DNA from: Antedon mediterranea | Taxonomy: Eukaryota; Echinodermata; Crinoidea; Comatulida; Antedonidae | NCBI RefSeq assembly: GCF_964355755.1 | Contig: NC_092670.1 | Span: forward strand, 30,305,795-30,369,794 | Reading direction: 5' to 3' | DNA: 64,000 nt | Shown: positions 1 to 11,884 of the stretch, piece by piece | Position numbering within the stretch: position 1 is the first letter of the stretch | Layout of the letters: each line of letters begins with the position of its first letter | Translations under genes and position numbers: made by a program | Notes under the pieces: generated by a model | What the model saw: only the letters and a program-made list of their open reading frames with translations | Database searches by the model: none | Told to the model about the DNA's origin: nothing

Positions 1-980
1 ATTAAACTATTTTTTAAAATGATAACACAACAGTTGCAAAACACTATCTTAACATTCAATTTAAAGATGAATAATTAAAAATAATTGTATCATTATGCAA
101 ACGTTTTTTTTTTTTTCACATGTAAAAGAACAATGTATACATATTAAGCAAGCACCTAACTATTCATCAAAACATTTTTGGTCAAATTATAAAAGTACTA
201 TCTAATTCGACTCTATTAGCACCTGGCCTTTACAAAACAAGACCTTACATTAATCATACACAGAAAAACATATTACAGCTATAAACACAACCCATTGGTA
301 TTGTAGCCAATGCAACCAACAACAGAAAATGAAACCCTTAAACCTCGTTTAAACGTTTTTTTAAGTAAAAGCAAGTTATGATATAATTTTCTAAACATAA
401 TATAATATGTACATACTGATCTGGGTGTGGTAGTAATTTGGTAAAATGTGTTCATTGTTCATTGTAAATAATGGTTTCGTTTTGGGATTGTAAAGGAGAT
501 GGTAATTTTATACAAAATATAATTTTGTGAATCCAGTATACACCATTCTGTTTATGGATTTATTGTTCGTCCTTTGTCTACCCATGGAGTAGTAAATAGT
601 ACTCCATGGTCTACCATCCCAAATACACCATTCTGTTTATGGATTTATTGTTAGTCCTTTGTCTACCCATGGAGTATTAAATAGTACTCCATGGTCTACC
701 ATCCCAAATCAAAACCTTTTTTATAATAGTAATAGTATATGTCATTAAAACTGGATTTATTTTAATAATTATTTTTCTCTGTAACATTTACTATTAATAA
801 ATTGATATTAGATCATCATTGTAGGCTTCTTAGATGTAAATTTCTCTTTAAATTGTTCATTTTTAATTCATTTTGAAATTCGAAATATATTTGATTTGAT
901 TATTATAACCATGCTTAAAGCCCAAATTTATATGCAAATATGTAAGACACATGTGTATTATACAAATGGGATGCAAATGA
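1..980 (-). other. 3' flank / 3'UTR of the DNAJB6-like gene
   Basis: AT-rich sequence downstream of the DNAJB6-like stop, with no coding potential seen on either strand. It holds an 85-bp tandem duplication (539-708), and each copy carries an AATAAA on the minus strand (first at 559-564), so the 3'UTR could end there. The exact transcript end is not determinable. Confidence 0.5.
539..708. repeat. 85-bp tandem duplication, two copies
   Basis: Units 539-623 and 624-708 are nearly identical. Each contains an imperfect palindrome built on CCATGGAGTA and TACTCCATGG and one minus-strand AATAAA. The repeat sits about 270-440 bp past the stop of the minus-strand chaperone gene. Confidence 0.85.
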
Positions 981-3900
981 TTAATATCCAAGTGCTTGTT
1001 GTTGACCATTGACAATTCTAGATTTCAAAACTCCATTTTCTTCAACTGTAATAGTTTCGTTACCATCTTGTATAACTCTGAATTAAAAGAGAATACAAAA
1101 CTTAGATTGGTGAGAAAAAAAAAAATCTTCATTCACAGTGGTGAGTGATAAACTATAAAACCCATGTGGTAGATTGAGTCATTGGTCATCAATTTTTGGT
1201 GGGACTTTTAAACCAGATCCCTTACAGGGACCAAAGTTTCCATCATTTATTCATTCCATCATAAATAAACTGTATTTAATCAATTATCATAATTAAATAA
1301 AATTAGACTAGAGTTATACAATTTTAATTTAAGTAGTTGTTTTTTTTCTTCTAAAGATTATTGTTGACACCTAAATGTATCATTGCAATTTGTTAATTTC
1401 ATATTAAAAAATGTGCATTATTTTCTCCAATTTCAAAAGTATAAATAATATTGACATTAGCTTTTTTTAATCCTGAATATTGCTATGCTCTGCTCAAATA
1501 TTTTATATTTATTGAATGGCTAAAATATTTTCAATCTTTCTATTCTGTCGTTGAAATTGGCATCGTTGAATAGAACAGTCAATCTTTCAACTCATAAAAT
1601 ATTTTTCTCATTCAACCCACAAACATTCACTAGTGGGTATGGATAGTGACTGCTGTTAAACTGAAAAGCAGAAAAGAAAAATAAAGCATACTTTGTAGTT
1701 TTAATTCTTTTTCCATTAACTGTCTTTATTGATGTTGAAGATGACCTTCGAGATCCGCCACTACCCACATTTCCAAATGAAGATGTACTTGAGAATGCTG
1801 AAAAGCTATTTATGTAAAAAAAAAATCATTATGAAATGTCATTTTAAATATAAATTTTAGATAAATATTGTAAATGTATTTTAAAATAAAAATTTCAATT
1901 AAAATTTGATGGTACAAATTCATTGATTTCGTCTTAAAGTTAAACAGCAGGAGTTTAAAGTTAAAAGAACAGAAAGTAAATTCTACTGTAGAACATAAAC
2001 CCCATACATTTATGTTTAGGTTTCTTGTAAATATAAATTACAGTATTTTTCACTTGGCACTTGGTTTGATGTAATGCAGTAATTTCTATTTTTTTTTACT
2101 CCGAGTGAATGTCTGTAATAGTTTGTGTCAATTAGATCAAGTTGCTATCTTTACATAGTGTGAATTAAAAGGAGCAGCTTGATCAGCATAATGTTTAAAG
2201 TTTATTTCAGCAGAAACTGGCCCTGAGCCTAACAATAATACATTTACACTTTACAGCAAACAAATCTGTTGTATTAGGTCTCTCCTTATTATTATATAAT
2301 CAAATAAAACATACCTTGAACCCATTCCTTGATTGTGAAATGAGCTGTCAAAACTAATGAAGCATGCAAAATAAGATGAGTTAGTAACATTATTACAAAG
2401 CCATACAAAATCAGGACACAATTTGGGAGCTTCTTTCAATTTGCGACGACCAAGAAACAAGTTCAAGTTAATTCATTGTTCGCATGTGAGGAAGTTGGGA
2501 GGTGGTTCATCACACTCTATTCAGTTTGTTAATTTTTAGATCCATTGAAGGCATACAGGTGTCAATCAGCAGTTCTTAGATCGTCGCAAATCAAAATCTC
2601 ACTACTAAATATAAATCTCCAACAGGGTTCAAATACATTTTCCAGCTATTGTTGTTTAACTTCTTGGAAGGAAAAATCCTTTTCTAACTAAAATTGGAAA
2701 ATTGCCAAAAAACAAGGTATTGGAAAAAACAAGAACTATAGTAAAAAGTGTTTTGGAAATCAAATCTAGAACAGGTTATTATACAGGTGTTGTGTCAAGA
2801 ATTGAATGTTACCTTTTCCCTTAATAACTAAATTATTCTAAGTTCTTTTCTAGGATTTTCTGAATGCATTGAACCCTGTGAAAAACTAATCACATTATAA
2901 ACTAATTTTATAACAATTGTACTTTATTATTTTCTTTTGAAAATTAAAGTACAACATTCATTAACTGACAAGTGTTCTTAAAATGAAGAAACAAACGTTA
3001 CAGGGATGTGTTAGTAATAATTGAAGGGGATGGGTCAGGATATGTTAAAGCAATCATGTATAAAAAGTTTCTTTCAGACCATCTTTCGCAATTTTAAAAT
3101 TCTAATTACAAGAAGTAGTTTTCTTTCTACAGTATATTCAGGCCACAGTAGTAAAATTAAGTATATTTTTTGTGTGAATTTGTGTTTAATTAAAAAAAAA
3201 ATCCTAATAATATAAAACATACTGTACAAGCATCGACAAGTTCCTCTGTACAATATTAAATACCCTATATAATAACTTTTAAAGGATTAAAAAACAGAAA
3301 CCCTCACAAAAAAACATATTTTTTTAGTATGTTATATGTAATTAATGTATTGTAAAGATAATGTAAATCTAAATAACTTAATTTTACTTAATTAACAATT
3401 TTTTTTACAATTCATTCTCATAAAGTATAAAAGCATTATCTTTTTGATTTGTCAAATTCATATTGAGAGGTTAAATTGTGTTTTAAAGAGTGTAAAAATA
3501 GTTTTTATTTGTCAGTTTTTGAAAATAAAATACTATTATTAAGCACATAACAGTAATAGTAATTGAAGACGTGTGTCTAGAAAACTTAGATCTAGAAAAC
3601 TCAGATCTCAGATATATCTGAGTTTTCTAGATCTAGAAAACTCAGATATCAATATCTGACTTTTGTAGTTCCAAAATGGAACTAGAAAACTCAGATCATC
3701 AAATGATTGATTGATAGGTCATTTGGATCATTCCATTATTAATCAGAATTTGTTACCGTTAAAATGTAGGCTTAAAAATCAGGTATGTACGAGTTGGTGT
3801 GAGTACGAGTTGATTGAGGTATGAGTTAGACAAGTTGGGAATAGGTACGAGTTTTTTCCAGATCTAGAAAACTAAGATATATCTGAATTTTCTAGATCTA

Positions 3901-6900
3901 GAAAACTCAGATATATCTGAGATCTGAGTTTTGTAGATCTGAGTTTTCTAGACACACATTGAAGACGCATTCTATATCAACAAACAGATTTTAGACTTAT
4001 CTCAAACTGAAATGCAGTCAATCAAATTTAAAGTGTGTAGGAGCACATATGCTGACCTAAATTAACCATCTAGTTCACACCCTATGTTCACATAGCCTAC
4101 ATAACATATTTCAGCTGTGTTTAATTGAAATCGCTTCACATTGACACATTTCATTTCTAATGAGCAAATTCTTTTCAGTTCCATGTGGACATAAGCCTAC
4201 TGTACTGTACCTAAAAAAACACAATTATCATCATTTCCCAAGTGAACAACAAAACAAGTGAATAATAATTATTTTCAAGAATTGTTTCTAAAATTACCCT
4301 CCCATCTGGAACATGTATCCATATTGGCTATTGAAAAAATAAATTTGAAGGAAATGAGTATGGGAAGTACATTCAAATAATATGTTGGTATTAAATTGGT
4401 TAATTTGTGATTGTTCTACACACTGTGATTAATCTACTCTTCTATTCTAAGCCTGTTTGTTAAGGTAAATTTATTTGTGCAAATTGAAATAGTCAGCATA
4501 CATGTATACATATAATCTTTCAAATCTTCATTGAGTTGAGTTTTTCACTTGGTAAGCAAAATTACCAGTATCAATAGTTTTTAATTAGATTAATTTTAAT
4601 CAGAAAATTGCACAACAAATCAAAGCTCGGAAAATTAGTGCCATCTTCATGCACATCGAACAGCTCAGCAGACATGTAATCAAAATAGAAATCACTATTT
4701 GCTTTTGTAGTTAAAAATAGTAAATAAAAAGGGTAGCGCAAATTTGCCTAGTGGCAAGGCTTTAAACATAAACTAATTAGATGTTGATAATAGTGACTGA
4801 TACCTTGTTAGAAAATGGATGGATAATTCTAAATGGGAAAGAGTTAGTTAACTAATACAACAGCACAGTGTACTACAGAGACTGTAGTTATCTAACATAC
4901 ATCATACTGACAAATACAACCTCACCTAGGTTAAAAAACACAATTTATACCCACTGTTATCAGTGTGGTACTAAAACAAATACATACTTCATATATAAAT
5001 AAAATTTTCTTATATTATTTATTTATGAACATTTAACATGACAGGAAACAGATTATATTAGTATGTGTAATTTTCACTTCATTTTAAATTCACAAATTAT
5101 CATGAGTGAACTCTATGTTTTGGTAGCTACACCCATGCAATCACTACAACATACCCTTTTTGAGGAATTGTTAACAAGCCCATATTTGGTGGCAAGAATG
5201 GGCCACTGAAAAGATAATCACATATTTCATTCAACTAAATATTACGGTTTCTGCTACTGCCACTGACCAATAGAAAAAAAAGGTGGGTCCCTTTAAAAAA
5301 ATGTATCTCTCCCCATCATATCCCCTCTCCTCTACAATCCCATCTAGAAAGGTTATTTTGATTGATAGATTCACTTATTCTACATGAGGATAAAAAACAC
5401 ATGTTTTCTAGAAATATACCTGTAGTGATAACACATATTTGGCGAGTGCCAAAATAATGTTTAAAACAAGATTTTCTTTCAATTCATCACAACATACTTC
5501 ATTTTACATAACATTTTTAATACTTAAATTTTCATGAATATCAAGCTGTTTACTTACCCGCCGAAACCACCAAAAGAACCAAACCCAGCCGAGGCAAAGC
5601 CATCTTGGAACATGCTTCCATGGGCTGGGTTCCTTGACCGAGACGATTCTAAAATAAAACCATGGCACATTTAATGTTATTCATCATATTCTTTATTATG
5701 GAACTCAAGTAATTAATTAAAGAACACAAGTAATCTTGAAAATGGGTGGCAACCAAACTATAAACAATGGGTGTCAACCAAACTATGAGTTTCAATCAAA
5801 CGATGTGTGACAACCAAACTATGGGGGGTGTCTAGAAAACTCAGATCTAGAAAACTCATATATCAATCTGACTTTTCTAGTTCCAGAATGAAATTAGAAA
5901 ACTCAGATCATCAAATGATTGGTTGGTAGGTCATTTGGATCATTCTATTATTAATCAGAAGGTAGGTCATTTGAAATACTAGACTATTATAAAAAATGGT
6001 TAGTAGGCATAGGCCTAACTAATATTGTAACATGTAGAAGCGGCCTACGGTTTAAATCATAAAGAAAATACAGTACACGTTACTGTTAAAATGTAGGCAT
6101 AAAAATTAGGTATGTACGAGTTGGTATGGGTATGAGTTGGTTGAGGTACGAGTTAGCCAAAATGGGAATAGGTACTAGTTTTTTTTGGGTACGAGTTGAC
6201 CACTTCTAGCCTAGGCCTACAATAGTAGGATACATCGGAAAAAGTAAGATATCTGAGTTTTCTAGATCTAGAAAACTCAGATATATCTGAGATCTGAGTT
6301 TTCTAAATCTGAGTTGTCTAGACACCCAACTATGGGTTTCAATCAAACGATGGGTGTCAACCAAACTATGGGTTTCAACCAAACGATGGCCGTGTCTACC
6401 AAATGGGTTTCAACCAAACGATGGGTGACAACCAAACTATAGGTTTAAATCAAACAATGGGTGTCAACAAGTGATTTGTAATAGCCGAAGGCTGGATAGC
6501 AATCTATAGTGTTATAGCAGTTCAAGAAGTGATTCTCCATAGAGAGGGAACCAACAAGATGGCTGCTGCAATCGACAAATCAGATATGCCCTACACACTT
6601 CTACGCCTGTGTTGAGCCTATCTGTGTGAAAACGATACGCAATGCGGCGCGTTAAGCGTATAAACGCAAACGCATTTTATATGATCCTTGTATTAAAAAA
6701 ATGCTAGATTACCAAGAAATTATACATTCTATTGCGATTAACAATAAATATGTAATTTTATAAAAACTTCACTGTGCTTTGACAAGAATGTGTGTTATAA
6801 TTTATGTGGTCTTAATGTATTATATTAGATTATTATTTTTTATATTAAATAATGTTTTTGAACACATTTACGGCCGCCATCTTGTTGGTTTTCCTTCACT

Positions 6901-9900
6901 TTTCAGTCTGGAGTACGCCCTCTAGTGTTCTTATTACATCTCTCTGGTGTCAACCAAACAATGGGTGACAACTAAGCTATGGGTTTCAATCAAATGATGG
7001 GTGACAACCAAACTGGGTTTCAATCAAACGATGGGTGTCAACTAAACTATGGGTGACAACCAAACGATGGGTGACAACCAAACGATGGGTGACAACCAAA
7101 CTGGGTTTCAATAAAACAATGGGTGTCAACCAAACAATGGGTGTCAACCAAACAATGGGTGTCAACCAAACTATGAGTTTCAATCAAATGATGGGTGTCA
7201 ACCAAACTATGGGTTTCAATCAAACGATGGGTGAAATCCAAGTTAGTTATGAAAGACAAAACATACCAAAAAAGGCTGAGAACGGGTCATCTGTTCCAAA
7301 AAATTCTCTGAAAATATCTTCTGGACTGCTGAACTGATATGCAAATCCTTGGTGATGTCCAAAGTCGTTAAAATTATTGAATTCATTGAAATCAAAATCT
7401 AAAAAAAGAGAGAGTGAGTCATTGTAATAGAAATTTTACATAAGTTGTTTTTACTCTTTTTTATTTTTAGTTAAGAATTATTTTACCAATATATTATTAC
7501 AAAAGATGAAAGGTCTATAATAAGCTGCAGGATGTAATCATTCTTATGTAATAATGGTGCAATCACAGGCTATCAGGACCAAAGAAGGTGGGGTTAGGGT
7601 AATGATGTATCAAAAATAAACTACAGTATATTGGGAGGGTACATTAAACCGCTCTAGAGTGGGTTCTGGGTATTGCTTCTATACTATATATAAATAATAA
7701 AAGAAAGTATACCTCGTCCACCATTGTCATAAATTTCTCTTTTCTTTGCTGAAATACAAAAAAAAAAGCATATTGTGTATTAACTTATTATAATTTATGT
7801 GCTATTATGTTGATTTTTTAAGCTTTCTGCCAGCTACTATTTTATTGTGTATTGGCTATAACCCAACCCAGGTTTAGTTGTAGTTTACAGAAACAGCTGA
7901 TGATATAGTGGTTATTGAAATTACCAACATTTTGAAAGGCATTAATAGATTATGTGGCCCACCTTGGTCACCCTTTGTAACATTGTATGGGGTAAATTAT
8001 GCCAACAAATCTACAGAATAACAGGTAAATATTATTTTGATAACAGCTGTCAAATTAAACCTACTTAACCCTATATATATAAACATGATCCACCTGCTAG
8101 AGTGAAGATATTTTCTCACAATCAGTGCCAGAAAATGTTATCATTTTGATAGATGTCTTTAATAAATAACACTTAAATAAGTTAATCAGAGGATGGAACA
8201 TATGTTATGAAATCCTAATAGTTAGGCCATGTTAATACCAATAGAGTTACATAGTTTTTAGCCTAATAAAACGCTAACAAATATTATGATTGTACAGTGT
8301 TTTAATGTATGACATGCCTTAAAATGCTGAACCCCACTGTTGGACAGACAAATGAGTGCAGTTTGGTGGCAGATGTCAACATGAAGTGGAGAAGTTTGTA
8401 TAAGTTACTATTCAGTCCAGTAGGCTGGTTATTTTTTCCACATTTACATACATAAATGAAAGAAAGGGGTCGGGGGGGGGGGGGGTTGTGGTGGTAATGT
8501 TACAGGTTTTTATCAATACAGAATGTTTTTTTTTCAAACATGAAACATCCTGAAAGATAAAACTTTCATTGTGACAAAAAGTTTTGTGATTTGTGCCACT
8601 TAGCACTCACTGGCTAAACCCAGGGCCCCAGAGCTCGGGCTCTACAGCATGGGCAGTCCTAATTGCAACTATCCAGAATTGGAGGTCCCTTAGGAGTGCT
8701 AAACATTATATTGCTGTGCCCTCGTTTACAATTTAACCATCGGCACTGCTATCAAATTAGTCATAACTCCATCAATGTGAACACAGCCTTAAATGTATTT
8801 GCAAATGATTCAACAGTTTATGAAGAATGACATTTTAGGTTTTAAGATTTATAACTATTATGGGATGTATGTTATTGTTATCCTTTAATGTGAATGTTTG
8901 TTCTGAGATAACCTTCTATACAAACAAATCAATAAATTTACTTTTTTTTGCCAATCTAACCTATAATAATGTCCTTATAATTTAATCTTTGTAATAAATA
9001 TGTGTGTTGCTTATTTCAAATTATCACTGATTTTTTAATTCAGTACATATATGTTTTGACATTCTAACAGTTTAGTCTATTGGCCAATCATTATTATTTT
9101 ATTTTTGATTGATTAATATGTTGGGAGAAATTTGTTTGTACCATGTTACTACCTAAGCAAATAATTCATGGGAATGTTATTGTTTGTTCTGAGATAACCT
9201 ACAAACAAATCAATAAATCACCCTTTTTTGATAATATATAATATTGTACTTATTATATCGCTTTATGCACAAAGCTACTAAGCTACAATTATTACCCCGG
9301 CCATTTTTGGATCAAACATGGAAAAATGCACCAATAAAGTTGCAGCCTGCTCTAATAATCAGTGCAAAACAAAAGAAAACGCAAGTCTTGCCTAAAAAAG
9401 ATACAAGCAATGCGACAAGCTCAAACTCACATTGATCAGTAGTCCAACGTCCAATAAATGTACTGTTTTAACAAATTAATTAAAAAGTATGATACTCGCA
9501 TTGTGTACCACATTTTAAGAGCTTTTCGTAAACAATATGTCTGATTACAAATTAAATTAAAACTGGTTTGAACAATAATATTTTTTTTTTCAATTTTTAT
9601 TTCTTGAATCATATGAACCAAAGTCCAAAAAGTATATATCTTCTTATCTAACCTTTGTATTACATTTCCAGGAATGATAAGTCCATGGTATGCTGCATAA
9701 AGTTGTTTACAACATTGTTTACCATTATGTAATGTGAGGAGATGGCAATTTTGCAAGCATTTCACACATTTTTCCGCAACTTTTTGCAAATGATGATCTA
9801 AGCATTAAACACAAAGAATTGCAAATACCAACAGGGCTTAATATTGGGTCTAGGCCAAGAATAGCCTGGTACGTCTGTGGAGAGTTAATTTTTCTTATTT

Positions 9901-11012
9901 TGCTTTTGAGTACCATTTTACAAGTTAATAATTCTATAAAAGGTTAAAGGCATTTGTACCGAATGTTTCCCCCTATTTTTCTACATTTTTTTTTCATACA
10001 TCTTTATTTTAGATACTGAACATAAATCATGTTGGCTAAATGTGTGCAGATCAGAGAAACAGTAATTTACCATCAGATAATACTTCATAAGCTGCTGACA
10101 CTTCTTTGAATTTATTGTTAGCCTCTTCTTTGTTTGATGGATTCTTATCTGGATGCCATTTCAAGGCTAATTTACGATATCTGAAATGAAAAACCATATT
10201 TATCTTTATTTTTTTTCGCAGGAGCATGTAACCATTTACTTTAACAGATGCCGTCAACATTTTATTCATTTGCATAAATTTTCAGCGAACAGTTACGTTA
10301 ATGTACTTGTTCGTTTTGATTTCACGCTTTGATGGGAAGTGTAGAACACAATCCATGTGTCACGCACACAAAATATGCCACTCATTTAAAATAAATCATG
10401 GAATACCTTGGGCCTAGCTAGGCATATTTAATCATGCATATTAGGTGATATATACTGTAGGATTGTGATGAACAATTCTTGTTTGGCTTTAAATTAAAAA
10501 CATTAAACTTTAAATTTACCATTTGTTTTCTTAATTATATTGCAGAATTTTAATGATTCATTTCATGCTTTAATACCCTTCAGTTAAAGTTTTTCATTGA
10601 CGCTATTTTTCAGAAATAAGGTTCTCGACACATAACTACGGTCTTCCATAATGCTTGCGCATGCGCAGATCAATTTGTTTACAAAGCGACCGGAGCTTGC
10701 ACGTTGCATGTTGGGAAATAGTGTTTACATGCTCCTGCGAAAGCTCCCTAATATTTGTTTTGGATATTGTTCTATTATTAGATGAGAAATCATCATGAAT
10801 GTTCATCAGGAAACTTCAGATAATTGGGCTTAATTACCTAAGGGTACTCGCATACAGTTTTTTTCAAATCTATTTCATCACAATTTGACAGCGACCAATG
10901 TTGCCGAATAAAAAATAGAACTTAAGATCTATGTGCATAGTACTTACGCTTTCTTGATATCATCTGCAGTTGCATCTCTACTAACGTCGAGAACTTGGTA
11001 ATAGTCCGGCAT
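981..11012 (-). CDS. DNAJB6: DNAJB6-type J-domain co-chaperone, complete, 9 coding exons
   Basis: Class B Hsp40. In this family the J domain stimulates Hsp70 ATPase activity and the G/F- and S/T-rich parts restrain aggregation of client proteins in cytosol and nucleus. Coding exons in transcript order: 11012-10948, 10180-10071, 7748-7713, 7398-7267, 5648-5558, 4327-4298, 2344-2315, 1787-1692 and 1077-981. They sum to 687 nt, 228 residues plus stop, and all junctions are GT-AG. The protein opens [14 protein letters not shown]; the HPD triad is at residues 31-33, as in human DNAJB6; the J domain ends near residue 69. A G/F segment follows with the family block [12 protein letters not shown]. 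The C-terminal part includes [12 protein letters not shown] and [12 protein letters not shown]. The family S/T stretch is short. Two 30-nt exons (4327-4298, 2344-2315) are in phase and look like optional cassettes. The exon ending at 1787 must use the inner acceptor; the upstream one, giving an end at 1797, breaks frame if both small exons are used. An acceptor about 13 nt before the ATG indicates an upstream 5'UTR exon I could not place. DNAJB2 or DNAJB8 are less likely relatives. Confidence 0.93.
3571..3957. mobile_element. Foldback element 1, TCTAGAAAACTCAGA arms, 9-bp target duplication
   Basis: A 387-bp element in the DNAJB6 intron between 4298 and 2344. The ends are GTGTGTCTAG and CTAGACACAC. 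Both arms are short repeats of an AGATCTAGAAAACTC-type motif, so the arms are self-complementary at several registers. It is flanked by the exact 9-bp duplication ATTGAAGAC (3562-3570 and 3958-3966). The interior shares TCATTTGGATCATTC and GGTACGAGTT stretches with the copy at 5826. No protein is encoded. A 9-bp duplication is typical of Mutator-like and Drosophila FB elements; assignment to either is inference. Confidence 0.85.
5826..6327. mobile_element. Foldback element 2, same family as 3571-3957, nested in minisatellite
   Basis: A 502-bp copy with ends GGGTGTCTAG and CTAGACACCC. It is flanked by the 9-bp duplication AACTATGGG (5817-5825 and 6328-6336), which is itself part of the 18-bp minisatellite unit. 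The arms carry the same TCTAGAAAACTCAGA motif, and the interior again has TCATTTGGATCATTC and the GGTACGAGTTGG motif. It carries about 115 bp more interior than the first copy. The nesting shows the minisatellite is older than this insertion. Confidence 0.87.
6473..6945. mobile_element. Unclassified insertion splitting the 18-bp minisatellite
   Basis: About 470 bp unlike the surrounding array. A short internal inverted match is seen: AACCAACAAGATGGCTGC near 6549 against a reverse-complement copy near 6872-6890. The outermost ends show only weak inverted similarity (TGTAATAG near 6478 and its counterpart near 6934). It is probably an old MITE-like element; no coding capacity was found. Confidence 0.5.
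8410..10070. other. Large DNAJB6 intron with poly-G run and degraded material
   Basis: Intron sequence between coding exons 7713-7748 and 10071-10180. It holds a 15-base G-rich run near 8472-8486 and a direct repeat of about 55 bp containing TTTGTTCTGAGATAACC (8898 region and 9182 region). Two overlapping minus-strand open frames at 9436-9916 are in different frames and look like a decayed coding fragment. No clear gene is present. Confidence 0.5.
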
Positions 11013-11145
11013 TGTTTGACAGTATCTAAAGAAATAAATAATGCAAAATCAAATTTGTATTATTTTATCTTTTAATTATAGTGAAATATACATCATGTGT
11101 TCTTTAACACATGTTACCATTTTGTCATAGAAATTTGATTTATTT

Positions 11146-11301
11146 AAGCCGAATTTCCACTAGAGGAATTTGTTCGCGCGAATCGAAAGTGTCAGCTAAT
11201 ACGCATGCGTAGAGATGGATTTGGAAGATGGAAACATGAATATGCATGCGTATCAGCTGACGCTTTCGCGCGAACAAATTCGCCTAGTGAAAAATTGGCT
11301 T
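11146..11301. mobile_element. Short MITE with AAGCC...GGCTT ends
   Basis: A 156-bp hairpin-forming element upstream of the DNAJB6 ATG. The left end is AAGCCGAATTTCCACTAG and the right end is the imperfect reverse complement. A second inner inverted pair is built on GAATTTGTTCGCGCGAA. CpG-rich stems contrast with the AT-rich surroundings. The terminal motif resembles the MITEs at 18966 and 23256. Confidence 0.8.
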
Positions 11302-11884
11302 GATGTTTAGTAGTACTAAATTCAATATAAAAAAATAAAACAAAACATCATCCCATAGCTTAATCCAGGTCAAGCAGATACATTAAGGCATAAGTAGCAG
11401 GATAACAGGTAAATTTCTTTCGGGAAACAAAATAAACTTTTTGTGTATGCTTGTGATCATATGGCTTTTACTCACTAAATTTCGGTTTTGACCATTGTTT
11501 TTCACTGAGTCAAAAGCCATAGGCATAGACGGATATTTTATTTTAGGGTGCGTGTATTTTATTATTGACATCTCAGCATGGGTGCAGAATCGTAATTCCT
11601 AGTAGAATTTCATTACCAGTAGGCCTAGGTTGATTTTGCATCAAAATTAAATTTTAAAAGCAACAGATTTCAAAGAGTCACCAATATTATTATTAATTGC
11701 CAAGGCCTCCTAGGCCTAGTTAAGGGGACTGTAAAATTATAGATATGCCTACTTACTTAGTCTAGCTAGGTCTATCTATAATTAAGTACCATGAATGATT
11801 TGAAGGAATATAGAATAGGCATCTAGACTAGTAATTTGACTAGGCCTAGTCAAGTTTACGGTTCAACCTAGGCCTGTATTATTT

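Larger units (their letters stand above)
5741..7243. repeat. 18-bp minisatellite (CAACCAAACNATGGGTGN), interrupted by two insertions
   Basis: Array blocks lie at about 5741-5825, 6328-6472 and 6946-7243, in the intron between DNAJB6 exons 5558-5648 and 7267-7398. The monomer alternates GTGTCAAC/GTGACAAC with GTTTCAAT variants, giving a partial 36-bp higher-order pattern. Because 18 is a multiple of three, open frames of six-residue repeats (MGVNQT-like) arise; these are not genes. The last block ends about 23 bp from the splice donor of exon 7398-7267. The foldback at 5826-6327 and an insertion at 6473-6945 split the array. Confidence 0.9.

Noticed and set aside
3021-3215. 64-residue plus-strand open frame
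   Set aside because: It lies in an intron of the minus-strand DNAJB6 gene with AT-rich composition and no domain-like features.
6986-7337. Six-residue-repeat proteins (MGVNQT / VDTHRL)
   Set aside because: Generated by the 18-bp minisatellite in an intron. No codon bias, start context or domain supports them.
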